From positions 124,001 through 188,000 of the forward strand of contig JAUIRK010000721.1 of assembly GCA_030549495.1 (NCBI GenBank): a stretch of DNA of 64,000 nucleotides. Direction: 5' to 3'. Under the pieces are notes generated by a model. It saw only the letters and a program-made list of their open reading frames with translations, searched no databases and was not told the DNA's origin. This document shows, piece after piece, positions 23,769 through 35,150 of this stretch. The first letter of the stretch is position 1, and each line of letters opens with the position of its first letter. The DNA is from Nectonema munidae. Its lineage: Eukaryota > Nematomorpha > Nectonematoida > Nectonematidae. Position numbers and translations under genes: made by a program.

Positions 23769-24733
23769 CCATTTTCAGTTGCATTACACCCTTTTGCAAT
23801 TTTGTTTCACCCTTTTGCAATTTTGTTTCACCCTTTTGCAATTTTGTTTCACCCATTTGCATTTTCGTTATTTTCTTTTTGCAATTTTTCTTGTTCATTT
23901 AAAATTTTGCCATTATAATTGTATATGAAGAAATTTCAACCATTCAAAGACAAACTATTTTAAAGAACAAATCTATTACAATAAAATACGTAAACAAATT
24001 CATCTCCTCACAGTCGGTATAGTTTTATTGTCTTTATTCCTGAAATTGCCTTTGATCATGAATTTGAGGTAAACGATTTTTTACATTTCTTTTACTTCAA
24101 AAGTTTTTATCGTTATTTGTAATATTTTGAAAAACGTTTATTCAATTGCATTTGATAGATAAGAATAAGGCTATATATACTTCACTTTATAATATAAACC
24201 AAAATCTTCAGATACAAATTTCTGATGAATTTGTTCATCAAAAACCAAACATCAATCAAATTATAGCGTAGAATTTTTTCGCAACTCATTGCAGCAATGA
24301 GTTTATTTCCTAATAATAAATAAAATTTACTTTAGTTATTTAAAAAAAATATATGAAAATATGTATATATATGTAAAACAGTTCTAATTTATTTTTTTAA
24401 GTTTGAAAATTCTAATTGTATTATTTGAATAGTTATTAGCTATTAAATTCAGATCGTTTTTCTGATTTATTAGCAGTCTTCATTAGTGACCAATATAGAT
24501 ATTATTTGTTTCTAATTTTTTTCAATATAATTTGATCTTGAATAATTTTCTTTTAAATAATAATTAAATTTAAAAACACAAAATAAAATTAAAATTGATT
24601 TAACTTTTTTAATTTTTTTTTAATTTTAATTGAATTGTAAAAAGATGTAATGAAATTGTAAAAGGGTGCAACGGAATTTCAAAACAGAAGGGTGTAACGT
24701 AATTGCAAAAAGGTACGACTGAACAGAAAATGG
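23769..24733. mobile_element. 965 bp inverted-repeat element with iterated ends
   Basis: The left end reads CCATTTTCAGTTGCATTACA then CCCTTTTGCAATTTTGTTTC, and the right end is its imperfect reverse complement, ending GTACGACTGAACAGAAAATGG. Inside the left end a 21 bp unit (CACCCTTTTGCAATTTTGTTT) is repeated three times in tandem. Inside the right end the same motif recurs in opposite orientation in decayed form. The centre is very AT-rich and non-coding. Subterminal iterations of this type are seen in MULE-like and other DNA transposons; the superfamily cannot be fixed without target duplications. It lies in the intron between exons 1 and 2 of the host gene. Confidence 0.65.
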
Positions 24734-25062
24734 TATATATGTATATTTGCCAAGGCTTATGCGAAACAAAATCTTCAATTGTATATGATGTTAGGCTTAA
24801 TCTTGTAATATGTATTTACAATCTCATTGTGTCTTAATTAAAAATTGTTTAACGTTTTTAAACTTCGTTCGGTCATAGAGGAGCAACAGAAAAGTCTGTT
24901 ATATACAAAATACATGTAAGTACTCCATATATTTCTTTAAAACAATTTAATAACGCAATTCGTCCCATTGACAGTCTTAACTAACACGGAATTAATTTTA
25001 AGTTATTTCTTCATATCTAATTACCTTTTCATGTCTCCTTTTTCAGAATGAAATGAGTTAAA

Positions 25063-25450
25063 AAAAACTTAAATCGCTTAAAATTGAGAAAAGTCGAAAA
25101 TTTTTTACAATTATAAATTATGTTTGATAAATTTGCTCTGATTTCTAATTTTTGTTGGATAGAGGTTAAAATATGATTTTATGATTAAATTTATTAAGAA
25201 TATGCTTAAAATTGATTTAGGGTATAGTAATTTTTTTGCTGGAAATTTGATTAATTTAAAAAAACTTAAATCGCTTAAAATTGAGAAAAGTCGAAAATTT
25301 TAAAGGACGTGAGAGATTATGTTTGATAACTTGGCTCCGATATCTCAAGGTCTTGTGTTCGATCCCGCATAAAACCTGACTTTCTCATTAAATTTATTAA
25401 GAATATGCTTACAAGTTCGGCGTAATTGTTTTTTCTGGAATTTGATAAAT
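25063..25450 (+). repeat. tandem dimer of a SINE-like unit
   Basis: Two direct copies of about 195 bases (25063-25254 and 25255-25450) both begin AAACTTAAATCGCTTAAAAT and share ATTATGTTTGATAA and ATTAAATTTATTAAGAATAT. Copy 2 retains GGTCTTGTGTTCGATCCCGC, which fits the polymerase III B box (GGTTCGANNCC) and TψC-arm wording of a tRNA. In copy 1 this segment is decayed or replaced. This suggests a tRNA-derived SINE present as a head-to-tail dimer, inside the first large intron of the host gene. The A box is weak (TTGGCTCCGATATC), so a functional tRNA is unlikely. Confidence 0.55.
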
Positions 25451-27304
25451 TTCACCCAATGGTATCTTTTACCTATTATAAAGGTTGGAAAGGTTAATTG
25501 GTCTGGTTCCGATTCAGAAATTGCGTCTTATAAGCGCATCAAACCAACTTTAAAATAGTTTGATTTTAACGGTTTATATTAATATTGGGTTATTTTTTAG
25601 TTAAGAAAAAAATATCTCAGAATATTGGCTTGATGCTGATATCAAAATAAAACTCAACCAGTTTGACATGCCATCATGGCCTTTTTTTTATCAGATGTAA
25701 CGGTGGGGAAATTGAATTAATTGGTTGCTTCTGAAATTATTTGATTGACAGGCTAATCTTCCCATCAATTCGTGTTTTTCGCGCTATTGTATTCACAATT
25801 ATCACGTGAAGCTCATTAACTTAATAATAGCTATTGCTGTTTTCAATTATCTCCCCACCTTAGATTTGGCGTTTTCGTTATCAACGAACAATTTTGATTA
25901 ATTAACGTTTCTTTTTCGACAAACGCACGCACTCATTCTTTTATTGTGATGGCGTCGTCGGGGTTTCATCATATGGTTTTACGAGAAACGTGTTCATACG
26001 AAGTGCGATGTTGCCTATTTCTACGCGTCCTATTTTTTTAATTTCAATTGTTATTTCACTGCAACAACATATGTCTTATTTATTATCTCATAGTCTTTAT
26101 AATCTCTTTAAGTACACACTATGTAAATAATTTTTTTATTTTATACCTTCATATTTTTTTATATCTTTTCTTTGTTTGCTTGGGCATCATCGTATCATCC
26201 GATCCATCTCAATCGTCGCTCCATTCACTAAAGTAGTGGTGCTCAACCAAAGCAATCTTTGATAAACGGTGCAACTTTCCTAGTTGCTCCAGTCAATAAC
26301 GCGGCTTGTGTTGGGCAGTGTTCTCTTTAATCTAAGCACTCTCCAAGTAGATCCCATCCGTTTATGCGAAAATTAGATTACTTCTCTCTATCTAATTAAA
26401 TATTAACCTACTGTAGTATTCATCTTCGTTATTTTTTTGAAATCTATATTTAAAATTTTATTTCATTGCCATGTTTGAAAGGGAAAGCCGACTCAAAATA
26501 TTTATAAAAATTTCATTATTGGTAGGTACTAGGTAGGTAGGAAGAAATATATAAGCACTATCGAACTTCCTCATATGCTTGCGAAATGCTTGAAAAATAA
26601 TCCGAAAGAATTGTATTGATTTGGTTTGTGAATTGATTAGGAATGAGAGACTTCGAAGAAATTGGTTAGTTGTTGAGGGAGTTTGAAGTGTAGAAAGCTG
26701 GATTTTTGAGGTGATAGTTGAAAGGATGATTGATTGAGGACAGGTAGTGGATGTTAAAGAATATAAGTCTTAAATAAAAGAAAATAGTGTAGTTATTTTT
26801 GTAGATTTTCTTCTTTTTTTAAATGTGAGTTTGTGTGGTATGAGAAGTCTCTGGGTTCGGAGATGCAAATTTGACTGTATGAAGATGAGAGAGTTTAGAG
26901 CATTTAGGAGGTTCGGATATGAAAGTAGTTCGTAGAAATTAGATGGTTGGCGATTGGGAGTTTTCAGAAAAGCAAGAGAATTTCAGTATTGCACAAACAA
27001 TTCTTTACACTTGGAAAAACTAAAATTTGTAAAAATGGTTACAATTTTTTTGTCTTTTTTTTTTTTAAATTTTACTTTATATTTGATTTATCTGTTTGGG
27101 CTTCGATACCCAAAATCTTTCCGACCACTATTTTTGATCAATAAAGGTGGGTCATCTAACTTTATTATTTTAATCTATTTTGTCTTCATTGATTAAAATT
27201 TTTTACAAATTTAGCAATACTTTTGAAATTGTACTAATAATATTTAATGATTGTGGCTATTGTAGCTTGAAGTAAAAAATGTTCGCTAAAATATACGAAT
27301 TTTA

Positions 27305-28075
27305 TTAGTGTTCGTTCGTGTTACGACATTTCATCACACGAAATTTTTTAATCACTCGTCATTAACATCGCACGACATTTTATCACACGACACTAATCAC
27401 AAAGACATTTCATCACTCTACATTATTTCATCACAAATTTTGTATCCGTTTGTTTTATCATTCGACAAGTATAACAATTAATTTCAAACATCAAAGCTTA
27501 TATACAAAAAAATTATCAAAATAATTAATATGCTATTTTTTGGACATCAGGATATATCAGAACCGCAGTAGTATGATGGTGATACATTTTAGCATTTTTA
27601 TTTAAATAAAATGTACAAAGATGTAGAGTACATCTATGATCACTTGTTAAAAATAAGCAACATAAAAAATGAGAAGATTGCTTTACGTTTGTAGTTCGAA
27701 CAATTCCTTCTACTGCATTTTCAATATGATTTCATTTTTCAATTGGAAATGGGGGATTTCTTGTTCTTGCATTTATTCTATATCTTCCTCGAATATATGT
27801 GTGTTCAAAATACGTCAAAAGCTCATCCATTCGCTCATGTTCAGGCATAATTTATGCGAAAGTATCAAATGCTTCTTCTGCAGAACTGATAGTAACTAAA
27901 GTTAGAGCGGGTAAACACAGTAATTATGTGTTGAGTTCTTGATTGCATTTCATTGTGGTTTTCATTCCTAATTCAATAGCTTTTTTGTACACGCTTTGAG
28001 AAAGATGAAAAAAGCAGCTTTTAAGTGTTGTGTAATGAAATGACGAGGGATTAAATGTCGGGTGATGAAATGTCA
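27305..28075 (-). mobile_element. MULE (Mutator-like) deletion derivative
   Basis: Both ends carry repeated GACATTTCATCAC-type motifs in opposite orientation: the left end (27320-27430) has at least four, and the right end (about 28030-28075) has TGACGAGGGATTAAATGTCG then GGTGATGAAATGTC. Between them the minus strand encodes ERMDELLTYFEHTYIRGR and NPPFPIE followed by NAVEGIVRTTN, the C-terminal signature of arthropod MULE transposases. An upstream piece (about 27930-28010) reads SQSVYKKAIELGM, also expected from the family. Stops interrupt it, and the catalytic core and zinc finger are missing. The plus-strand 76-codon frame at 27669 is a shadow of this. Confidence 0.75.
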
Positions 28076-28531
28076 CCTAATCTAAGGGTCATGAGTAACC
28101 AATCGTTTAATTAAAAGCTTAAAAGAACGTATGCATGCATACAGACATTTTCAATGACTTATCATTTTCTCCCTTTTAAAAACACTATTTTAAAGGACTA
28201 ATTGACAATGCATCTTTAAATGATATCACATCATATGGTGAAGAAAATGGTTATTTTGTATAAGACAAATAAAATTAATTACTGGTACCAACATTATAAA
28301 TAAGAATGCATATAGATTGCATATACGCCTCATTGACTCAAATGAAGCTTTCAAATGTTTTCCACTTTTCATGAATCCAAAAATAGTGTTTTTGATCGAC
28401 CCATAATTTTGTCCAAGTCATGAATGATCTCCACAATTGGAAAGGTGGCGATGTCACAATGGCGAATCGAAGAAGAAGCACTGAGTAGCACATCTACCGG
28501 CTTATTCTTCCACTTTTACTTTTTATTTTAG

Positions 28532-28612
28532 GTAGCATCAACTTGAACACAAATCAAATCTATCCCGAAAATTTTTACAAGATCACAGCTCTAGATCGAA
28601 ACTTATCAAAAG
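28532..28612 (+). CDS. host gene, exon 2
   Basis: The acceptor TTTTATTTTAG ends at 28531, and the exon begins GTAGCATC, completing the split Gly codon from exon 1. It encodes GSINLNTNQIYPENFYKI and then TALDRNLSK, and ends in phase 1 at a GGTGAAT donor (GT at 28613). Its 81 bases contain no stop in the required phase. No domain is recognised. Without the phase agreement on both sides it would be too short to call. Confidence 0.65.
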
Positions 28613-29035
28613 GTGAATTGATCGTTCTTAGCTATCATCTTAAATTTTGTATTTCACAATGGATATCGGGTTCCTCCTATGTTGTCCAAGTTTTTAAAGT
28701 CAATTTAATCAAACTAATAAATATGTGTATTTGAATTTTTTTTACTGCATAACGTCTTTAAACTCTTTCTCGCTTCTATGTTTAATTGAATTTTCATATA
28801 ACTTAAACCTAAGGGAATAACAGATTTTTTGGTATTTATTATTACGGTTAAGATACCGAAAATTCCTATGCATGAAAATGAAGCATTAGCTCCTTAAAAA
28901 GATTTTTCTAATCTTACAATCTAGACCTAGTCGAATATTATCAAGAAATCGATTTAACTTGGCACAAATTTTATAGAACTAACTAAATTTTGTTAGAATT
29001 TACGGCATCTTTTACTTACTTTACAAAGAAATTTT

Positions 29036-29080
29036 TTAACCGGTTATCGACCAGATTAATCCGACGATAACGCATTTAGA
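29036..29080 (+). mobile_element. fragment of a TTAA MITE family
   Basis: TTAACCGGTTATCGACCAGA is followed by TTAATCCGACGATAACG. The first 20 bases match the left end of the MITE at 61031, and the CCAGA...GACGATA part matches the inner side of the other family ends (61.1 kb and 63.6 kb). The opposite terminus was not found, so this looks like a single truncated end. Confidence 0.5.
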
Positions 29081-29392
29081 AATGTCATTTATATACATGT
29101 TAAACTCGAATATCGTGAGAGAAGAAATCTTTTATATAAACCGATTGAAGTCTATCTATTAAATAGGATTCAAAGAAGAGAAGAACGTAGTGAGAAAAGC
29201 CTAAATATTACAGTTTTTTGAACAATATTATATGAGATATAGAATGAAATGTTTGGATAAATCTAAGAACAGAGAAATTACTTCGTTTTTAGATTTAGGG
29301 CCATTTATATCGTGTGTATAAGGCAAGGCTGTAAATTTTCAGTAGAAAATGAAGGTCTAAATTCAAACTGTCAGTTTAAAATCAAATTGTTT

Positions 29393-29725
29393 TCAAACAA
29401 ATAATTGGAAATTTGGAGATGAAGGATGTTCTCTAGAAAGCTTTGAAATCGAGTTTACTATCGCAATTGGTCTGAAATTTAAAAATTTTTGATTATTAAC
29501 CTTTTTCTTTCTAGGAATTAATTTGGAATATTTAAGTAAATGAGGGAAGAGTCCCTCAATCAAGCAGTTGTTAAACAACGACAAAAGGACGGGTGAAATA
29601 AAAATAGAATTAATTTTGAGATGAAAGGAGAGGGATATCAAAGTAATCATTGCATTTACTATCTTTGATATTTGATAACGCTTTGACCCTCGCACTACAG
29701 ACTCCATGCATTTTTTCTGCGACAA
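29393..29725 (-). mobile_element. CR1/L2-type LINE reverse transcriptase fragment
   Basis: The 110-codon minus frame contains LFNNCLIEGLFPHLLKYS, then KLIPRKKK, then FLNFRPIAIVNSISKLSRE. This is the start of a non-LTR reverse transcriptase, where the family usually reads ...G.FP..LK.AKV.P..KKG....NYRPIS.L..ISKI.E. It includes only RT blocks 0-2a, lacks the catalytic FADD block, and ends soon after. It sits antisense in a host-gene intron. It differs from the LINE at 37-43.7 kb, whose wording in this region is GELILIPKG. Confidence 0.7.
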
Positions 29726-30046
29726 ATTTTTAATCCCATTTTACAAATAAACTTTCTTTGACGAAGACTATATAAATTAAACTTAAATTTTAAAAAGCAA
29801 TGAATCATTCAATTCAAAAAAACTATTTCAAAAAAGTTATGAATTTTTAAACTTATGATAAATGTTTTAAAATTAGAATATAAAACTGTAGATGGCGTTA
29901 ATTATTATTGAAAAAACAAAGCCTTTTTGCAAAAAAAAAGTTTTTAAATAGTTTCAATTTATTTTTTACAAAAACTAAAGAGTAAAATTTTTAGAAAAAG
30001 GTTTTTAAAAAATATAGTGTTTATATATACATGTAGAACAGCCATT

Positions 30047-31560
30047 TTAGAGTGACTTTTGCAGATGAAACGAAAGCACGCACTTTGAGCAATTTCTTGA
30101 AGTTTTATTTCTTTTATTCAAACATGTATAGCCAGCACCTTTCTTTGAACTTGACGGTTCGTTGGAACTTTCTTTGAAACCGTAAAAAGATGATAAAAAT
30201 TTGATTTGCAAAGGAAGTTCAAGGATTCTTGTTCTTACTTTCATTCTTTCTTCAGCTAGGAGGAAAGAAAGTTTTTTTATAAAAATCATTCTACCACTTT
30301 GTCTAGAGCAGGGATCGGCAAACTTTTTTTTTTACCCATCGATCCCTTCATAGAACATTTGTCTTCACATCGACCCCCACCCCACATAGTAATGTTTTAT
30401 AAAAAGATTAATCAATGTCCAACAATTAAGAGAAAAAAATACAAATCAAAAATGTTTCATATATCCTATATTATACAATGTTCTAAGCTATATTTAAAAA
30501 GAAAAAGGAGATTTATTTCTACTATAAAGTAAAAAAAGCATATCACAATTTGGTAAGTTTGTCTATCCTATCGACCCCTAGAGATCTGTTATGGACTCCC
30601 AGGGGTCGATATCGACCACTTTGCCGACCCCTGGTCTAGAGTTAGGGAAAGTATTGGTTGAGTTATACCGGGCTACAATCCATGTGTTTAGACAAACGAT
30701 GTACAAATAATTACAGAAAGCTGCTAAAGACCATCTTCGGCATGGCTTATATGATCTATGATTTTTAATCATTCTATTAGCAACATCTACTCCAGACTTA
30801 TATTTATTGTAGCAAAGTAAACTTTCTGGCTTAGAATTATCTCCCATTGTTTGAAAATTTCTATGTTGTGATGATAAAACATACATAACTTTGAAGTTTT
30901 TTCTGGCATGTCTTCTGGGTATATAAGCACTAAGAGAGGCATAATCAGAGTAAACTGTCTTACTTTCGCATTCAGAAAGTTTCAATGATTTAAGGTAGTC
31001 AGCTCTCAAAATTTTTGGGATAAACTTCTTGTTTCCATTAAGAGTGCCATAAAAAGTTATATCTTTTCTGTAGCGCCAAATTACTAAATTGTGGCTTGTA
31101 AAAAATCTGTCAGTGAAAAAACACCGCACCAGAAGGAACTTTAGCATCTTCAATTAGCCTTTTACAAATACAAAAGGCTGAAAAGTAAGAACAATAGTCT
31201 AAACCAGAAATATAAATTTCTGGCAATAAACAGTAATAATACTCAGCATCGTTCAACTGATAGCATTTCAAACCATAATGACCGGGCTTTTGGGGGTCAT
31301 AAACTTTCATTGGACATTTACCTTTAAAATTAATTAGTTGTTCATCTATTGTTAGATGTGAATATGGTGTCTAGTGAGATGTAAAAACATTAGGAAAATA
31401 ATCATGAATCTTTCTAATAGGGCTCAACTTATCATTTGGGTTTTTGTGTCTTTTATCATCAAAACTTATGTAAAGATGAATAAGTGTGAACATGTTTCTG
31501 CCAATGCCGGGTCTCAAAAAAGGATTCCCATATGTAAAAAATAAGTCTGATATTTTAATT
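30047..31560 (-). mobile_element. piggyBac transposase relic interrupted by a hAT MITE
   Basis: Read on the minus strand, 31390-31310 gives HLTIDEQLINFKGKCP with the first catalytic Asp (IDEQL). 31310-31110 continues PGHYGLKCYQLNDAEYYYCL. A frame change in a T-run near 31100 moves to the next frame (FFTDRFFTSHNLVIW, second Asp), and 30640-31153 carries YNKYKSGVDVANRMIKNH, the third Asp region (family GVDxxDxM; here GVDVANRM). A 325 bp hAT MITE then interrupts it. The C-terminal Cys-rich domain resumes at 30289-30047 (CLNKRNKTSRNCSKC). Upstream of 31400 a broken N-terminal region is visible to about 31560. It lies in an intron of the host gene, antisense to it. Confidence 0.8.
30309..30633 (+). 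mobile_element. hAT MITE with perfect 8 bp target duplication
   Basis: The ends are CAGGGATCGGCAAACTTTTT (left) and ACTTTGCCGACCCCTG (right), giving a terminal inverted repeat CAGGG(A/G)TCGGCAAA, the Charlie/MER5-like hAT end. The element is flanked by GTCTAGAG at 30301-30308 and 30634-30641, identical in all eight bases. The interior is non-coding. It sits inside the piggyBac relic, so it is the younger insertion. Reading the piggyBac frame into it creates a chance chimeric tail (about VGKVVDIDPWESITDL). Confidence 0.9.
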
Positions 31561-32288
31561 TTTTGATCCCCATTTTATCCGATATATAGTAAGGAAGCAA
31601 AATAGGATAACAAATGGAAAATCAAGTTTTGATAATATTCTTACAAATTAGTGGACCTTAAAAAAATTGCAAAACAAAATATTCTAAATGAGAATTAACT
31701 TTAGTGGCAATAAAATTTTTTTTAACTGCTATTATAAAACTCCTATTTGTGTTACTATTTGGCAATATACTAAAATAAAAATTTATTCAAAATATTTTCT
31801 GTCCTACCCCTTGAAGTTTCCTTCTGAAACTCCTGCGATCATCAAACCTCAGGTTGGGAACCTCTATCTATGTGTTCTGTACATTGCAAAGAGATTTGCA
31901 TTGAGAAAATAAGAATGATGTTTATTGAATTGTTATTGAAGTGAAATAAAAAGATAGAGGAGGTTTCCTTATTGTCATCGATGCATGTAGGACAGAAGAG
32001 GGGGAAAATCAAGAAAAAATCAATGAATGTGACTGTAATTTATCCAAGTGTTATCAGGGCTTGTAAAATTCAATGAAGGCGATTTTTGTTTGTATTAAAA
32101 AAAGACACAAATAAATTTTAAATCACTTTAGTGGTCTATATTTGATACTTTTTAAAGTTGTTTAAAACCCCAATAAAATTCAATTTTTTTATTTGCGTTA
32201 ATGCTGTCAATAACGTCCGTGTTAAACAAAAAGTTTCACCTCGTATGTTTTTCCATTTTTTTTATATTCTTTTTTACTTTTTGTGTAG

Positions 32289-32368
32289 AAACTGGCGGTA
32301 AGACGCCTTCCAAACATATTACTTGTGATTTCAGAAAAAAAGACGAATTTTTAAAAAGAAGTTACAAA
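32289..32368 (+). CDS. host gene, exon 3
   Basis: The pyrimidine-rich acceptor TTTTTTACTTTTTGTGTAG ends at 32288. The exon starts AA, completing GAA with the G of exon 2, and then reads TGGKTPSKHITCDFRKKD and EFLKRSYK before a consensus donor AAA/GTAAGT at 32369. It ends in phase 0. The 80 bases are open only in the required phase. The protein segment is Lys/Arg-rich with one Cys. No domain is recognised. Confidence 0.7.
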
Positions 32369-32489
32369 GTAAGTGCTCTTCCCTTTCATTCTCTGTTTTC
32401 CTCTCACTAACTGAGTTTTGATTATTATTTAGTCTGTGCTCTTAAATAAATGTCATTTTTGAGTCAAGTCGTTGTTCTAATTAACGTAG

Positions 32490-32672
32490 CATTCTGGCTC
32501 AAATTCGCTCGATTGTTAGATCCATATTTTGGATTGACTCATTCGGCGGTATCTATAATATTATCGCACGTGAATTCCACCAACGAAATGTTTCACCCAG
32601 AACCCTACGAAAATTTCAACCACAAAAAATGAAACCCCAAGTTAAACAACCCAGAAAATTAATCATTTAAAT
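32490..32672 (+). other. possible alternative terminal exon
   Basis: An acceptor-like TTAACGTAG ends at 32489, and the following sequence (CATTCTGG...) begins like exon 4 (CATTCAAA...). It is GC-richer than the flanks and is open in two frames: one to 32632 (FWLKFARLLDPYFG...) and one to about 32668 reading ILAQIRSIVRSIFWIDSFGG and SPRTLRKFQPQK. In the phase required by exon 3 it gives only HSGSNSLDC and a stop. It may be a short alternative ending, a relic exon, or unrelated coding sequence. Confidence 0.3.
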
Positions 32673-34171
32673 ATGGTTCTAGGACTCTCCCTTCCGGTAT
32701 TGACCACTTATAACCAAAACCAACTGCCCCTTAATATGTATATACATTTATTTATTTATACATTATTATGAAGAAATAATAATATTTAAATGTTAATTAT
32801 TGGAAAAAAATATTTACTGAACTATACTTTTAATTTATGAGAATTATTAATTTATTTCAAAATTTCAACTCATCGCGCTTTTCGAAGTCTTAAACAACGT
32901 TTCCTGTGTTGATATTTGAGTCTTGATAACGTTTACGCTCACAGGTACTGGATGCAAGCAAATAAATGAAAAATAACAAAACATTTATAATTAACATTGA
33001 TATTTGAAAAAATTGCATGAAAATATCAAGTTTCATCTTGTGTTTAGTCTCTCTTTTTAGAAATTATTGACAGTAAGTATGTTTTAAATCCCCTTTAGTT
33101 TGATCGGATGCTTTGACATTTATAAAAATGAAAAAATAACACAAAAATTGCATTGCATTACAAAAAAATATTATATCAACCTGATCCCTGCACTTGATGA
33201 AATATGTTCAGTTGCAAAGGACTATTCTTTATTAGTGTGCAAAAGTTACCAAAAAATTATATGATGATAAAATATACATCTCTCACCTACTTGGTATAAC
33301 CTTTTAAATTTAACTCTAGAATTTTTATATGCGCTTTTGTAAGGGATGAATTCACCCCATCTCCCTATTTTGGTTTTTTTTAATTTTGTGTTTTTTACAA
33401 AAAACAATGTAAAGAATATATCTTAACTAAAACCTTGTGGAGCACTTCCTTTCCCCCCTTAAGGTTGCAGATTGAAAGGGAACATACCCAACTACCGACA
33501 CTCAAAAACTTAAAGCCAATCCTTACTTCCGATTCATCCGACTAACTTTTATTAGATGCCAAACTTTGGTTCCTATCTCTTTAAAATCTCTCACTTTTGA
33601 CTTTGACTCTGGAACGCTGCTCCTACAAATCCAAAAATACTTTTAATGTTTGTATTGTTTCATATATGCCCATGTAATTTTAATCCTTACCCCCAAAAAA
33701 TTAATATTGGAAACTTAAAAAATTTATTATACCATTATTTTTAACGAAATTTTCTATAAAAATATTTCTTTTTTTATTAAAAAAAATTGTTTTTAAGGCA
33801 AACCTCCAAAGTTTTGAGTTAATGAATCAATAAACAATCTCTTCCATGCAAAATGTAGTAAAAATAAAAAAAGAATATGATTTTAAAGGAAAATATTTAT
33901 TTATTATTAATGTATATATTGCAAAAAGTCTTTGTCAAAAAAATTTAGAAGGAAGAATTTTAAAGGACTCATGCAATTTCAGATATTTCACGAGCCTACC
34001 CAAATGTTTTTGATGATGTCTAGGGGTGTCATAGCTTTGCCCAATATTGCTACTTCTAAATATCGCGTGACGAATGTGTGGGAGGAATCATTTCTGTAAT
34101 TCTTGAATTGTTACTACGTTAAAATTTGTCACGCAGATTTCACTTGTGTATGAGAGGAAATGCTACTACAG
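32673..34171. other. intron of the host gene, AT-rich
   Basis: This is the interval between exons 3 and 4, apart from the candidate terminal exon. No repeat or coding-like sequence was recognised. Confidence 0.45.
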
Positions 34172-34313
34172 CATTCAAATCACGGATTCCTTACAGAGAA
34201 ATTTATTTCTTCACTTAAGGAAGGAGATGACTTTAAGAATGTGTATGAAATCAGCAAACACCAACAAGAAGAAGAAGCACAAACCACTTATACAGATCAT
34301 CCTTTCTCTGAAG
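34172..34313 (+). CDS. host gene, exon 4
   Basis: The acceptor CTACTACAG ends at 34171. The exon reads HSNHGFLTEKFISSLKEG, DDFKNVYEISKHQQEEEA and QTTYTDHPFSE, and ends in phase 1 with the donor GAAG/GTTTTTT, which is weaker than the others. The entry phase 0 agrees with exon 3 and the exit agrees with exon 5. The segment is acidic and Gln/Glu-rich, with a short helix-prone stretch (KHQQEEEAQ). Confidence 0.7.
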
Positions 34314-35150
34314 GTTTTTTCTTTTCTTTTCCCTTTCTTATCAATTAACACATCGACTTCGAATCCGCGTATTATTGCTACTTCGATTGCGACTTTATTT
34401 CTAATAAAACTAAAGTTAATAAAAATTGTGTTAAGTAAGTGAAGTGAATGCGTTGTTCAAAATGTTTGGAATAAATTCAATCAAAAAACTTTGCCCCCTT
34501 CCTAAATTATTTCATCCTTGTATACAATATCTAAATAGGAAATGATTTTTTAATCTTTTAAATGTGAAGTCAATAAATCAAATCAAATCCCTATACAAAT
34601 TAATATGGATTAGTTTAATTAATTAATCAGAATCGACTGTTGTTGACTTTAAATATAAAAATGTCTACTTTTATCAAAGCTTTTTTAATACAAATCTTTT
34701 GTTTTCAATAGACGTCGCCATTCTGGTGGTTAGTGTTTTATTAAAACAAATATTTTCTACTATTTTTACTTTTTTAATCGTTTCAGGTATTGATTGATTT
34801 TCTAAAATTAATCCTCTGTCTCCTTTTTCAATGAGTTTTTATATAATATTTTATTTTATGTGACACTGATGTGCCGCCATTGTGTCAGAAAAGTTTAAAA
34901 AAGAAAGCTCTTATATCAATTCATGATGTGTGATGCAGTGGACTGACGTCTCTAATGTATCAATCATTTCCATCTTTTTCTGTTACGCAATTGACTTTTT
35001 GGTGGAAGAGTGCCACTCGTTCTACTCGCCCTATTTTCAATTTCTAATCGTGACCATCTCTATTGTCTTCCCATTTTTGGAAGAATATCCCTCATTTGAA
35101 TGCGATACCAACGACTAAAAAATGTCTACCTTGTTTCGATTTTTAAGTAG

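Noticed and set aside
23788-23870. Regularly spaced short repeats considered as a CRISPR-like array
   Set aside because: They are three contiguous 21-base tandem units with no spacers, in a eukaryotic intron, inside an inverted-repeat element.
25340-25400. Functional tRNA gene suggested by the B-box-like motif
   Set aside because: The A box is poor and no acceptor stem pairs; a tRNA-derived SINE fits better.
27669-27899. 76-codon plus frame rich in Ser/Phe/Cys
   Set aside because: The minus strand of the same interval reads as a MULE transposase, so this is a shadow.
34930-35118. 62-codon plus frame just before exon 5
   Set aside because: It is hydrophobic AT-rich sequence ending in a stop before the exon 5 acceptor and not in the needed phase; it is most likely intron.
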